Positions 1 to 7,376 of a stretch of 27,722 bases of DNA are shown one piece after another (the first letter of the stretch is position 1; each line of letters opens with the position of its first letter). Below the pieces are notes generated by a model. The model was not told the DNA's origin, did not search any database, and saw only the letters and a list, made by a program, of their open reading frames with translations. Origin of the DNA: an uncultured Chromatiaceae bacterium (GTDB lineage: Bacteria > Pseudomonadota > Gammaproteobacteria > Enterobacterales > Alteromonadaceae); assembly GCA_946481195.1 (NCBI GenBank), contig CAMLNG010000004.1, forward strand, positions 1 to 27,722. Reading direction: 5' to 3'. The translations under genes and the position numbers were made by a program.

Positions 1-939
1 CCAACGTTCACAAAAATCAATGTCGCCCAAAGTCGTATTTTTCAAAGAAACCCACTCCGCACAGTGCAGTATTGGTGCATTCACTCTTGGTGCAATTGTG
101 CCAATATCACGACCGCCGTTCCCACCATTTCCATTTGAATCTGTATCGACTAAGCATTGAATTAATTCCTGGTCAGCCAAGGTCTTCGCTGCTTCGCACG
201 CAAAATGCTGATTCAATAGTTTACGTCCTTCATTTACATATTCTGCTCTGGCTATATTGCAGCCGACGGGACCAGTCCAATAGCAAGCACCTATCATTAT
301 AATTCCAGAAACACCTGTATCGATTAACTCATTGCTTACACAGCCAAGGTAGCTTTTTTTGCCTAAGTAGCCATTTATGGCTTTGTCTTGTTTTTCCTTA
401 CAGGCTTGTGGAACCGTTGTATTTGAAGAGAGTGTTTCTCTCGCCAAATACTCAGTTAGATTTAAATCAATTGCCTGATTCATACTGTTAGGAAAAGTCG
501 AGTTAAGAATTAGGTTTTTATTTCCTGCAACTAGATGAGAGAACCTGACAAACTCCTCTAATAAGCTTTTGTTAACATTAGTGATTTGCCAATTTTGCCA
601 TGCGAGGCCAAAGGAAGTCTCGCTATATGTGAGTCGCTTGCGCACACCGTTTCGATCTGGTTTATCTACAGTCGTTATTGTCTTCATTTCCGCATCAACG
701 ATTACATGACTACCGTCAGTAAAGTACAAGGCAATGACGCTACCTTGCATGGCAAGGTTTATAAATGCAGTAGAATTCGCTTTACTCTGAAAGATGCCAT
801 TGCCATTGTGATCTAATGCCAATTCGTATTGAGAGTTTTCAAAGAAAGGAAAGTAGCCGTTGGGAGTTGCCGCAAATATTGAGAATGACAGTAATGCTAG
901 AATAAATACTACAGCCTTCAGTTTAATTAATTTAGACAT
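1..939 (-). CDS. Secreted protein of unknown function, 3' end cut by window edge
   Basis: The minus strand is open from an ATG at 939 to position 1 with no stop, giving 313 codons before the gene leaves the window. The start is supported by AAGGTG about 12 nt upstream and by a clear Sec signal peptide: MSKLIKLKAVVF, a hydrophobic stretch, then a likely cleavage site near residue 23 (FAA). The mature part has several cysteines (for example QACKEKQ near 182 and YLGCVSN near 198), a glycine-rich hydrophobic stretch around 205-222 (GIIMIGACYWTGPVGC) that could be a membrane-inserting segment, and an Asn/Gly-rich linker (DSNGNGGNGG) near 282. I recognise no family. Codon use is A+T-rich, unlike the ydbST genes to its right and like the genes at the far right of the window. 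Exported location is an inference from the signal peptide; function is unknown. Confidence 0.8.
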   Translation of the reverse strand, partial: MSKLIKLKAVVFILALLSFSIFAATPNGYFPFFENSQYELALDHNGNGIFQSKANSTAFINLAMQGSVIALYFTDGSHVIVDAEMKTITTVDKPDRNGVRKRLTYSETSFGLAWQNWQITNVNKSLLEEFVRFSHLVAGNKNLILNSTFPNSMNQAIDLNLTEYLARETLSSNTTVPQACKEKQDKAINGYLGKKSYLGCVSNELIDTGVSGIIMIGACYWTGPVGCNIARAEYVNEGRKLLNQHFACEAAKTLADQELIQCLVDTDSNGNGGNGGRDIGTIAPRVNAPILHCAEWVSLKNTTLGDIDFCERW

Positions 940-1026
940 GTAAATTTCGACACCTTTGGATTAGCGAAAAAAATGAGCTCAGAACGCTACCAGATGGCAC
1001 AAAATTATCTCCTTACAATCTTATGA

Positions 1027-1157
1027 TTTTATTTTGATATCGTAGTCTCGCCCCCCATCATACTGGGCACTGTTGAATACAAATTGAAAGACGGCAGCAG
1101 CCGGACAATGTTGATATCAACGAAATTGTGCTGCGCCCGACGGTGCAGGAGTTTTAA
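1027..1157 (+). pseudogene. Decayed coding fragment, possible phage tail-assembly chaperone remnant
   Basis: This non-genic gap contains two adjacent open stretches that join into plausible protein only across a frameshift. From about 1045 one frame reads SPPIILGTVEYKLKDGSSRT. Near 1107 the sense moves to another frame, reading NVDINEIVLRPTVQEF and stopping at TAA 1155-1157. The pattern of a P-I-hydrophobic start followed by 'EIxLRxPT' recalls phage tail-assembly chaperones of the P2 gpE/Mu gp41 type, but the match is by eye and short. No start codon or SD was found, and a stop (TGA 1024-1026) precedes it. The rest of 940-1205 holds nothing else I can support. Confidence 0.3.
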
Positions 1158-1205
1158 TAAAAGCGGAGGCTTCTAGGCGAGTACATGCATCCAAATTTGG
1201 CTGCC

Positions 1206-1658
1206 CTAACAACTGCCACCAGAATGTGGCAGCAACAGCTGCTTCGGTGTTTTGTCCGTGCAGCCAGCAACGCAGACGTAAATCGCTTTCTCAACAGGTT
1301 CCACTGTGCCATCACATTCGATCTGGTCGGCATAACGTTTTATTTTGTAATGCGCGCCGGCCAGCGGCGACTCGCCATCCTTGCGACAGCTGAATTCTTC
1401 AATAAATTCGCCATTTAACTTTTGCTGCGGGCATTCCTGCTTAAACGGCACCGAGGCAAAGTGCTCAAATGAACCATCGGTTGTTTTTTGCTGCTGTGGC
1501 AAGGTGTAAGACAAGATCAGCTCGCCTTTATAACAGCCTTCAGCAAAACCCATAGAGACCCGTTTGTTCGCATCTACATAGTCAAAGATTTCATCGACAC
1601 AATCGGCACGACTAAAACTACTCAGCAGCATCAACAAAGATGCGGCAATGAATTTCAT
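1206..1658 (-). CDS. Small Cys-rich secreted protein, unknown function
   Basis: 150 aa. An upstream in-frame ATG at 1733 would overlap the ydbT-like stop, so I chose the ATG at 1658. It has CAGGAG 5-6 nt upstream and gives a textbook Sec signal peptide (MKFIAASLLMLLSSFSRA, cleavage before DC). The mature protein is about 132 aa with eight cysteines (ADC, EGC, QEC, FSC, IEC, YVC, AGC and a C-terminal GGSC), an even number that fits disulfide bonding in the periplasm. No family is recognised. The gene begins 13 bp after the ydbT-like stop on the same strand, so it is probably the last gene of a ydbS-ydbT-small protein transcript. That linkage suggests, without proving, an envelope-stress role. 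Confidence 0.8.
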   Translation of the reverse strand: MKFIAASLLMLLSSFSRADCVDEIFDYVDANKRVSMGFAEGCYKGELILSYTLPQQQKTTDGSFEHFASVPFKQECPQQKLNGEFIEEFSCRKDGESPLAGAHYKIKRYADQIECDGTVEPVEKAIYVCVAGCTDKTPKQLLLPHSGGSC

Positions 1659-1671
1659 CGTTTTCTCCTGT

Positions 1672-3105
1672 TCAGTTGGAAATCGGGTACTGCAACGCCA
1701 GTATCTGGGTATACAGTTGTTGTGCTGCTGCATTGGGCACTGCCGCCAGCGTCAGTTTGCCGTTGGCGGTGTGAAGCTGCACATTCACCATCTGCTGTTG
1801 CTCGAAAAACGGTGTTTGTTGTAAGCGCACCTGCTGCACTTGTTTCAGCGGCAACATATACCAGCGCCGGCTCAGGCCGCCTTGCCACAGATAGAGCACA
1901 TCGCCGTGCAGCCGGTAACCATGCCAGCGATAATTCAGCCAGGTTTCCAGCAACCACCAGCCACTTAAGCCTACTGAGACCGCGGCTTTCAGCCACAGCG
2001 GCGGGATATTGGATTGCCAAATCAGTGCCATGACCAGCAGCACCCCAAACCCGGACCAGCAGGCCTGCCGGCGAAAATACGCCGGCACAAACTTCTGCAA
2101 ATCCGCGCCTTGCAGCTCGGGTAATCGCAGCAACTGCTGCGCCTGCAGCTGCGTATTAAGCTCAGGTGCGGTTTGCCCCAGCAGCACAAACTTGCCTTGT
2201 TGTTTGTCGTTAGAAAAACCACGGAAAATCAGCGAATAGTGGCCAAATAGCCGTGCCAGCCACGGCTGATTGACCAGCACCAGCTGGACTCGTTTGGCGG
2301 AAATACGCAGCGATTTTTTCAGCACCGAGCCCTGCGTCAGCTGCAGTTTGCGGGCGTCACGCTGCAAGTGCTGCGGATACAGCCAAATTAATGTCATCAA
2401 GGCCAACAGCAGCGCGACCAGGGCCAGTAACATCAGGCCGCTGAACACCTGCAGCAGCAGATTGTGCTGAATATCATATTGTTGCAGCAGGGTTTTGCTG
2501 GTGTCGAGCAACCACTGCACAGACAGCGCATCCTTAAACTGCTGACTCATCCCAAACACAGCCGCCAGCGGCAGCCATAAATAGGCATTGTATAAAGTGG
2601 CGAGCCAGATCCGGTAAAAGGGCGTCGAACCGCCGGCCGGCGTTGCCGTGACGTTTTGGCCCTGCAGCAAGGTCAGCTGCGCTTCAGTCAACCCAGTCAG
2701 GGAAAATTCCTGTTTTTTGCTGCCGGCGCTGTCGAGACTGGCGGCAAAAAGCCGCAAAGGCCGGAAATAAAATGGCTGCTTCACCTGCAGCTCCTGCACC
2801 CGCGCCTGCGGCAGCAACAGCTTTTCTTTGTGTAGCAAGCCTTTTTCCAGTTCAATGCCCTGCGCAGTCACGCGAAACCGGCTAAAGCGCCAGCCGATAA
2901 AAGCCCGGCCCAACACCAGCAAAGCCAAAGCAGCCAGCACATACGGCATATAAACGGCATATTTGTCGCGCGACGACAACACGGCGCCGCCGAGGATGAA
3001 ACCGAAAAACTCCCAGGCCGATTTGCCCAACAACGGCAGCAGCGCCCAGCCGGATACACGTTGCCAGGGGCTGGGTTCCCGCACGGTTTCAGGCAACATC
3101 TGCAT
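1672..3105 (-). CDS. ydbT: PH domain-containing membrane protein, YdbT-like
   Basis: 477 aa membrane protein with three repeats of a helical membrane hairpin followed by a bacterial PH-like (bPH_2/DUF304) domain. Hydrophobic pairs lie near residues 20-70, 165-245 and 348-385. Soluble bPH_2 domains lie near 72-150 ('FRVTAQGIELEKGLL...LPQARVQELQVKQ'), 248-335 ('LRISAKRVQLVLVNQPWLARLFG') and 390-475 ('YRLHGDVLYLWQGGLSRRWYMLPLKQVQQV'). This architecture and the preceding single-domain partner match the YdbS/YdbT pair known from Bacillus, where the two genes are linked to resistance to an antimicrobial peptide. The biochemical role is not established. It overlaps ydbS by 17 bp, indicating translational coupling. 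The C-terminus ends in ALQYPISN. The assignment to the family is confident; the symbol is by analogy. Confidence 0.85.
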   Translation of the reverse strand: MQMLPETVREPSPWQRVSGWALLPLLGKSAWEFFGFILGGAVLSSRDKYAVYMPYVLAALALLVLGRAFIGWRFSRFRVTAQGIELEKGLLHKEKLLLPQARVQELQVKQPFYFRPLRLFAASLDSAGSKKQEFSLTGLTEAQLTLLQGQNVTATPAGGSTPFYRIWLATLYNAYLWLPLAAVFGMSQQFKDALSVQWLLDTSKTLLQQYDIQHNLLLQVFSGLMLLALVALLLALMTLIWLYPQHLQRDARKLQLTQGSVLKKSLRISAKRVQLVLVNQPWLARLFGHYSLIFRGFSNDKQQGKFVLLGQTAPELNTQLQAQQLLRLPELQGADLQKFVPAYFRRQACWSGFGVLLVMALIWQSNIPPLWLKAAVSVGLSGWWLLETWLNYRWHGYRLHGDVLYLWQGGLSRRWYMLPLKQVQQVRLQQTPFFEQQQMVNVQLHTANGKLTLAAVPNAAAQQLYTQILALQYPISN

Positions 3106-3622
3106 GGTCCTCCTGCGGGATCAACCGGCTAAGCTGCTGGCACAGCGCCTGCGCCGCGTCATATTCAATGTCGGCGAGTGCGGCTTCTGCATGCAATCCA
3201 CCGGCGGTAAAGACTTTGAGTGTGGCAAGGCCAAACTGCTTTTGCAGCGGGCCCTGGCTGACCGTGACATGCTGCACCCTGGTCAGCGGAATTAATACCG
3301 CCTGACGCCACCAGACACCGGATTCGAGCAAAAAGTCCTGCCGGCGCAGCAAAAACCTGGTGCGGGTCAGCTGGAACGGCAGCCATAGCTGCAGCAGAAA
3401 ACCAGCCAATAACACCAAACCCAGCATGGCATAGAGCGCCAGCTCGCCGTCACTCAGCACAATCAGCAGCACCAACACCGCAAGCGGCAGCAGCGTCAGC
3501 CCCAGCCACAGCCAGCGTCGTTTGCCAAGCGCCTGTTCCGGCAAATGCTGCCAGTCTTGTGGCAACGGCGCGCTCAGGCATTCGTCCTGTAAAAAAGCGG
3601 TATCGAGTAATTGGTTGGGCAT
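3089..3622 (-). CDS. ydbS: PH domain-containing membrane protein, YdbS-like
   Basis: 177 aa. The N-terminal 30 residues are soluble, followed by two hydrophobic segments (about 35-52 and 60-80) and one bPH_2/DUF304 domain (about 84-165: 'LTRTRFLLRRQDFLLESGVWW' continuing to 'IPLTRVQHVTVSQGPLQKQFGLATLKVFTAGG'). The motif LTRVQHVxVxQGPxxxxFGLxxLxVxTAG is typical of YdbS proteins. It is the first gene of the pair and overlaps ydbT by 17 bp. No good SD precedes the ATG at 3622; the spacing region is A/T-rich. The YdbS/YdbT proteins are thought to act together at the cytoplasmic membrane; partner binding is inferred from gene order. Confidence 0.85.
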   Translation of the reverse strand: MPNQLLDTAFLQDECLSAPLPQDWQHLPEQALGKRRWLWLGLTLLPLAVLVLLIVLSDGELALYAMLGLVLLAGFLLQLWLPFQLTRTRFLLRRQDFLLESGVWWRQAVLIPLTRVQHVTVSQGPLQKQFGLATLKVFTAGGLHAEAALADIEYDAAQALCQQLSRLIPQEDHADVA

Positions 3623-3784
3623 GGCAATCGGAATAGTTTAAAGGCAGATAGGTCATCTTGCGGAAAATTCGGCGCGTCGGCAAGGGTACCGGTGATGATT
3701 GTTAACAGCTTTGTTGCAAATAGTTGCTATACAGCGCTTCAGATAAATCTGTTTACAGATCGCCCACTTGCGTCAACTCACGGC

Positions 3785-3808
3785 TAGTAGTAGTTTGAAA
3801 TACTACTA
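3785..3808. promoter_or_regulatory. Palindromic candidate operator upstream of TrmB-type regulator
   Basis: Perfect 8-bp arms TAGTAGTA and TACTACTA flank an 8-bp centre (GTTTGAAA) that is itself partly symmetric. The site ends 19 bp before the regulator ATG. Its TACT/AGTA half-site composition resembles known TrmB-family sites (TACT...AGTA), so autoregulation of the regulator-hydrolase pair is a reasonable inference. It could also lie within the promoter; no convincing -35/-10 pair was identified next to it. Confidence 0.6.
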
Positions 3809-3827
3809 AAAAAGCGCAGAGCCAACC

Positions 3828-4748
3828 ATGAGCACAGTCCGCTTACAACAGCTTGGTTTTACCAGTCTTGAAACCGATATTTATCTGGCATTGCTGCGTC
3901 ACGGCGAGATGACGGGATATGCCGTGGCCAAGCAGGTCGGCAAAGTAGTGGCGAATGTCTACAAAGCGCTGGAATCTTTGCATCAAAAAGGCGCGGTGTT
4001 GCAGCTGCAGCAGGAACAAAAACGTTATGCGGCCGTGCCCTGGCGCCAGTTGCTGGACCACGAACAACGCAAGTTCAGCCAGACGCTGAGCGAGCTGGCG
4101 ACTGAGCTGGAAAACCTGCCGGCCGCGGATACACAGGAAGCTGTGTATCAGCTGAAAAATCCGGACCAATTGCTGTATGACTGCCGGCAGCTTTGCCGCG
4201 AAGCACAAGGCTTGCTGTTGGCCGACTTGCAGCCGGCGGCCGTGCCATTGCTGGCCGAAGAACTGATCGCCGCTGCGGCGCGTGGTGTCGAAGTCCGGGT
4301 AAAAATCTATGAACCGGCCGACCTGCCGGGTGTGCAGCTGACGCTGCGCACCAATGGCCGCGAGGTATACGGCAAAACCGCGGATGTCAGTCTGAAGCTG
4401 GTCGCCGACGGCAATCATTTTGTTATTGGCCTGCTGAGCGCTGACCTCAGCCGGGTGATCCAGGCCTTTAAAAGCCGAAGCGCTTTGCTGAATATGAGCC
4501 TGTTCTGTGGCCTGACCTACGAATTAATTCTGACCGAACTGAAACAAAGCCTGGCCAACAACGATTTGGCGCTGTCGCAGCAAATCCTCGCTGACACCGC
4601 ACATTTACACCCTTTTAGTACTGAAAATCAGGTGTTTCACCAATTTAATCAACGTTATAACGCGGCGCGGCAGCAGCACGACCATAGCGCCGACGCCGGG
4701 CAAAATACTCAGCAAGACACCAAGCCAGATCAGGGAGAACCCAGATGA
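3828..4748 (+). CDS. TrmB-family transcriptional regulator
   Basis: 306 aa. Residues 1-75 form a winged helix of the TrmB type (LQQLGFTSLETDIYLALLRHG, then TGYAVAKQVGKVVANVYKALESLHQKG). A short coiled segment lies at about 78-105. Residues 110-255 form a phospholipase-D-like sensor domain (AVYQLKNPDQLLYDCRQLC, LLADLQP, LIAAAARGVEVRVKIYEP, GNHFVIGLL) as in the TrmB C-terminal region. The HKD catalytic motif of true phospholipase D is absent, so this is a sensor fold and not an enzyme. The C-terminal 25 residues are Gln/Asp-rich and look disordered. TrmB proteins commonly repress sugar or lipid genes. The stop overlaps the next start (ATGA, 4745-4748), so the direct target is probably the serine hydrolase. 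The 3785-3808 palindrome is the likely operator. The effector is unknown. Confidence 0.85.
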   Translation: MSTVRLQQLGFTSLETDIYLALLRHGEMTGYAVAKQVGKVVANVYKALESLHQKGAVLQLQQEQKRYAAVPWRQLLDHEQRKFSQTLSELATELENLPAADTQEAVYQLKNPDQLLYDCRQLCREAQGLLLADLQPAAVPLLAEELIAAAARGVEVRVKIYEPADLPGVQLTLRTNGREVYGKTADVSLKLVADGNHFVIGLLSADLSRVIQAFKSRSALLNMSLFCGLTYELILTELKQSLANNDLALSQQILADTAHLHPFSTENQVFHQFNQRYNAARQQHDHSADAGQNTQQDTKPDQGEPR

Positions 4749-6250
4749 AACCATTGCTGATCCCATTCAAACCGCTTTCTGCCCTGTGTCTGCTTTGTGC
4801 CAGCCTGTTGGTGCCCGCCACAGCGCAATCGCTGACGCCACAAGACTTTGCCGAACTGGACCAGGCTATCGCCGCGGTGAAAACACAGGCGGGATTGCCT
4901 TTTGGCAGCGCCATCGCGCTGGTGCATCAGGGCAAGGTGATTTATCAGCACCACAGCGGTTATGCAGATATTCAGCGTCAGCTACCGGTCAACAGCGAGA
5001 CGGCGTTTTATATCGCGTCCGCAACCAAGCCCTTCACCGCACTGGCGTTTTTACTGCTGGCGCAACAAGGCAAGGTCAATCTCGAGCAAAGCCTGCAGCA
5101 GATGTGGCCTCAAATGCAGTTTCCCAACATAGCGGCCAGCCGCATCACGCTGCGCCAGCTGCTGACCCATCAGTCTGGCATCGATAATCAGCCGCTGGTC
5201 TGGGCCACCGCCTACAGCGGTTTGCATACGCCGCAGACGCTGACCACGCTCACCAGCATGTCGGTGCCGGATCCGGAAGCCAAAACCGGTGAATTCCGTT
5301 ATAGCAATGTCGGCTACAACATCGCCAGCCTGTGGCTGGATGCGCAGAGCAGCACCGTCTGGCAGGACCAATTACAGCAGCTGATTTTTAAACCGCTGGG
5401 CATGGCGCACAGCAGCGCGCGCCAGAGCGAAGCGACACAGTGGCCATTGGCGTTGCCTTATTCGCTGATGAAAAGCGCTGAGCCGCTTTATTTACAAAAA
5501 ACCGATGCAACGATGCATGCCGCCGGCGGTATGTTCGCCTCAGTTGGTGATTTAGCCAGGTTTGTCGCAGCGCAGCTACCAGGCGCGAAAAGTCCGCTGT
5601 CGGCCAGCGTGATCAGCCAGTCGCAACAAACCCAGGTAAAAACCGACAGCAGTTATGGTGATTTTCAGCGCAGCGGTTATGCCTTTGGCTGGTATACCGG
5701 GCCATATAAAGGCCAGAACATGCTGCATCATTTCGGCGGCTTCCCGGGTTACAGCGCGCATTTGTCGTTTGTGCCGGCGCAGCAGATCGGCCTGGTGATT
5801 TTGCATAATGAAGACATGTTAAGCCGCGACCTGAATAACCTGATCGCCGACTATTGTTATGGCCTGCTGCTTGGCGACAACGGCACCAAAGCCAGAGTGC
5901 AGGCCGGTTTTACCAAACTCGGGCAAAAACTGGCGCAGTTACCGCAGATGAAACAAGCACAGCAGCAAAAAATAGCAGGGCGCAATACGCTGCTCAGCCT
6001 GCCAGCTCAAGCGTACACCGGCCGCTATCTGCACCCGCAACTGGGCGAAATGACGGTCAGCCTCAACACCCAACAACAGCTGGTATTTCGCTGGGGCGCA
6101 CTGCAAGCCATCGCCACTGGTTTTGATACTCAAGACGAACTGCGGCTGGAACTGGTGCCCAATTCCGGCGAAGTGGTCAAGTTTGGCGTCGGACAAGGCG
6201 AGGTGCAGCAACTGACGCTGAGCGGCATGACCTTTCGAAAACAGCGCTGA
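4745..6250 (+). CDS. Secreted serine hydrolase, class C beta-lactamase/esterase family
   Basis: 501 aa. The signal peptide is about 1-28 (LCASLLVPATAQS). The beta-lactamase-family catalytic set is visible: S92-x-x-K95 (IASATKP), Y186-x-N188 (RYSNVGYN) and H329-x-G331 (HHFGGFPGYSAH), where HxG stands in the KTG position as in many esterase/DD-peptidase relatives. An extra C-terminal beta-rich domain (about 415-501, 'YTGRYLHPQLGEMTVSLN') is common in this family. It probably acts in the periplasm on a peptide, ester or cell-wall-derived substrate; true beta-lactamase activity is not implied. It is translationally coupled to the TrmB-family regulator by a 4-bp overlap, with AGGGAGAACCC supplying the SD. 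The substrate may be related to the regulator's effector. Confidence 0.88.
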   Translation: MKPLLIPFKPLSALCLLCASLLVPATAQSLTPQDFAELDQAIAAVKTQAGLPFGSAIALVHQGKVIYQHHSGYADIQRQLPVNSETAFYIASATKPFTALAFLLLAQQGKVNLEQSLQQMWPQMQFPNIAASRITLRQLLTHQSGIDNQPLVWATAYSGLHTPQTLTTLTSMSVPDPEAKTGEFRYSNVGYNIASLWLDAQSSTVWQDQLQQLIFKPLGMAHSSARQSEATQWPLALPYSLMKSAEPLYLQKTDATMHAAGGMFASVGDLARFVAAQLPGAKSPLSASVISQSQQTQVKTDSSYGDFQRSGYAFGWYTGPYKGQNMLHHFGGFPGYSAHLSFVPAQQIGLVILHNEDMLSRDLNNLIADYCYGLLLGDNGTKARVQAGFTKLGQKLAQLPQMKQAQQQKIAGRNTLLSLPAQAYTGRYLHPQLGEMTVSLNTQQQLVFRWGALQAIATGFDTQDELRLELVPNSGEVVKFGVGQGEVQQLTLSGMTFRKQR

Positions 6251-6293
6251 AGAAAAACCAGCAGCCAAAAAATCAGTGGCAGCAAACAGCGCT

Positions 6294-6322
6294 TTGACCG
6301 GCGTCGTTTTTGCCCCTATGAT
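6294..6322 (+). promoter_or_regulatory. Sigma-70 promoter of the FKBP gene
   Basis: -35 TTGACC (6294-6299), a 17-bp spacer and -10 TATGAT (6317-6322). Transcription would begin near 6329, about 49 nt before the FKBP ATG at 6378. Confidence 0.7.
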
Positions 6323-6352
6323 AGCGCCAACTTGTTGAACTTATTATCAATC

Positions 6353-6367
6353 GTCTGTTAAACAGAC
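6353..6367. promoter_or_regulatory. Inverted repeat in the FKBP leader
   Basis: GTCTGTTAAACAGAC is a perfect 7-bp inverted repeat around a single A. It lies in the predicted 5' leader and ends one base before the AGGA ribosome-binding site. It could be a repressor site or an SD-proximal element; the one-base loop makes a stable RNA hairpin unlikely. Confidence 0.4.
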
Positions 6368-6377
6368 AGGAATAACC

Positions 6378-6848
6378 ATGAAAATAGCTTTGATCGTCAT
6401 AGTCGCTGCGGCGGTTTTGTATTATTTCTACAGCAGCATCAATAACCAGAAAATAGCCACGCAGAACATCGAACAAGGTGAAGTGTTTCTGGCCAATAAC
6501 GCCAAACGTGACGGCGTGAAAACCACCGCCTCCGGTTTGCAATATGAAGTGCTCAACAGCGGCGGCGGTGATAAACATCCAACGGAAGTTTCCACCGTGA
6601 ATGTGCATTATCACGGTACCCTGACCGACGGCACTGTATTTGATTCTTCAGTCGAACGCGGCGAACCCATCAGTTTTCCGCTGAACCGGGTGATTAAAGG
6701 CTGGACCGAAGGTGTGCAGCTGATGAAAAAAGGCGACAAATTCCGCTTTTTCATCCCGGCCAATCTCGGCTACGGCAGCCGCAGCGCCGGTAAAATCCCA
6801 CCAGGCTCAGTGCTGATTTTTGATGTTGAACTGCTGGCGATTGAATAA
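6378..6848 (+). CDS. FKBP-type peptidyl-prolyl cis-trans isomerase, membrane-anchored
   Basis: 156 aa. Residues 3-21 are a single hydrophobic anchor (MKIALIVIVAAAVLYYFY) with no obvious cleavage site. Residues 25-55 form the short N-terminal linker typical of FkpA/Mip/FklB proteins (FLANNAKRDGVKTTASGLQYEVL). Residues 60-155 are an FKBP domain with the expected V-x-VHYHGTLxDGTVFDSS, PISFPLNRVIKGWTEGVQLMKKGDKFRFFIP, LGYG and IPPGSVLIFDVELL. It should accelerate proline isomerisation during folding of periplasmic proteins, facing the periplasm. The start has AGGA at 6-nt spacing. It is likely monocistronic, with its own promoter (6294-6322) and a hairpin after the stop (6856-6880). Confidence 0.92.
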   Translation: MKIALIVIVAAAVLYYFYSSINNQKIATQNIEQGEVFLANNAKRDGVKTTASGLQYEVLNSGGGDKHPTEVSTVNVHYHGTLTDGTVFDSSVERGEPISFPLNRVIKGWTEGVQLMKKGDKFRFFIPANLGYGSRSAGKIPPGSVLIFDVELLAIE

Positions 6849-6855
6849 CGCCTGA

Positions 6856-6880
6856 CGCCGGCCCAATGCCCGGGCCGGCG
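6856..6880. terminator. GC-rich hairpin between convergent genes
   Basis: CGCCGGCCC and GGGCCGGCG form a perfect 9-bp stem around a 7-nt loop, placed between the FKBP stop (6848) and the NTF2-like stop (6894). There is only a short A/T run (AATTTC) and no real U-tract in either direction, so it is a weak intrinsic terminator or an RNA 3'-end stabiliser serving both genes. Confidence 0.55.
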
Positions 6881-6893
6881 AATTTCTCATCGA

Positions 6894-7343
6894 TTATTTC
6901 GCCGGCTTGACCGTGCCGCTCCAGGATTTACTGACCACCCGCCACTGACCGTCGACTTTCGTCAGCGCCAGATAGTCCACCCCCAGCCACTGCGGGTAAT
7001 CCAGCATCACTTTGACCACGGCGCCGGTGTCGGTGATATCAAGAATTTGGTACTGGCGATGCCGCTCTGCTTCGTCCGGCGACACCTGGAAGCCTTTGGA
7101 CCACTCGGCGCCTGAGACATTGACCACTTTTTGTTGTTTTTTCGAATAACCGACCACCACAGTATCCGGCATGATCACCCGGTGCGCTTTGGCCGCATCG
7201 CCTTGTTCAAAGGCCTGCATCATGGTTTGCATCTGTTGGTCGATGGCGGCGTATTCAACGTGTTGGGTCAGCGCCGTGTTGGCGTTGGCGGCAACACTCA
7301 GGCTCAGCAGCGTCGCGGCACAAAGGGTAGAGAATGTGTTCAT
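6894..7343 (-). CDS. Secreted NTF2-like (SnoaL/DUF4440-type) protein
   Basis: 149 aa from the ATG at 7343. An earlier in-frame ATG at 7373 was rejected because AAAGGAA sits 8 nt before 7343 and this start gives a clean signal peptide (MNTFSTLCAATLLSLSVAANA). The mature part matches the NTF2-like cone fold: an N-terminal helix (YAAIDQQMQTMMQAFEQGDAAKAHRVI), a strand 'MPDTVVVGYSK', then strands 'YQILDITDTGAVVKVMLDY', 'DYLALTKVDGQWRVVSKSW'. Such proteins bind small hydrophobic ligands or act as isomerase-like accessory proteins; no catalytic residues can be assigned. It is the last gene of the AraC-DJ-1-NTF2 run, 33 bp after the DJ-1 stop, suggesting a shared job on a small or reactive molecule in the periplasm. 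Confidence 0.85.
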   Translation of the reverse strand: MNTFSTLCAATLLSLSVAANANTALTQHVEYAAIDQQMQTMMQAFEQGDAAKAHRVIMPDTVVVGYSKKQQKVVNVSGAEWSKGFQVSPDEAERHRQYQILDITDTGAVVKVMLDYPQWLGVDYLALTKVDGQWRVVSKSWSGTVKPAK

Positions 7344-7376
7344 AGGTATTTTTCCTTTTATGAGTAAAATCAACGC

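Noticed and set aside
1158..1205. Terminator after the small Cys-rich gene
   Set aside because: AAGC-GGAG-GCTT gives only a 4-bp stem, too weak to claim.
1488..2033. Plus-strand ORFs opposite ydbT and other large genes
   Set aside because: Shadow frames produced by G+C-rich coding sequence on the other strand; no SD, motif or sensible composition.
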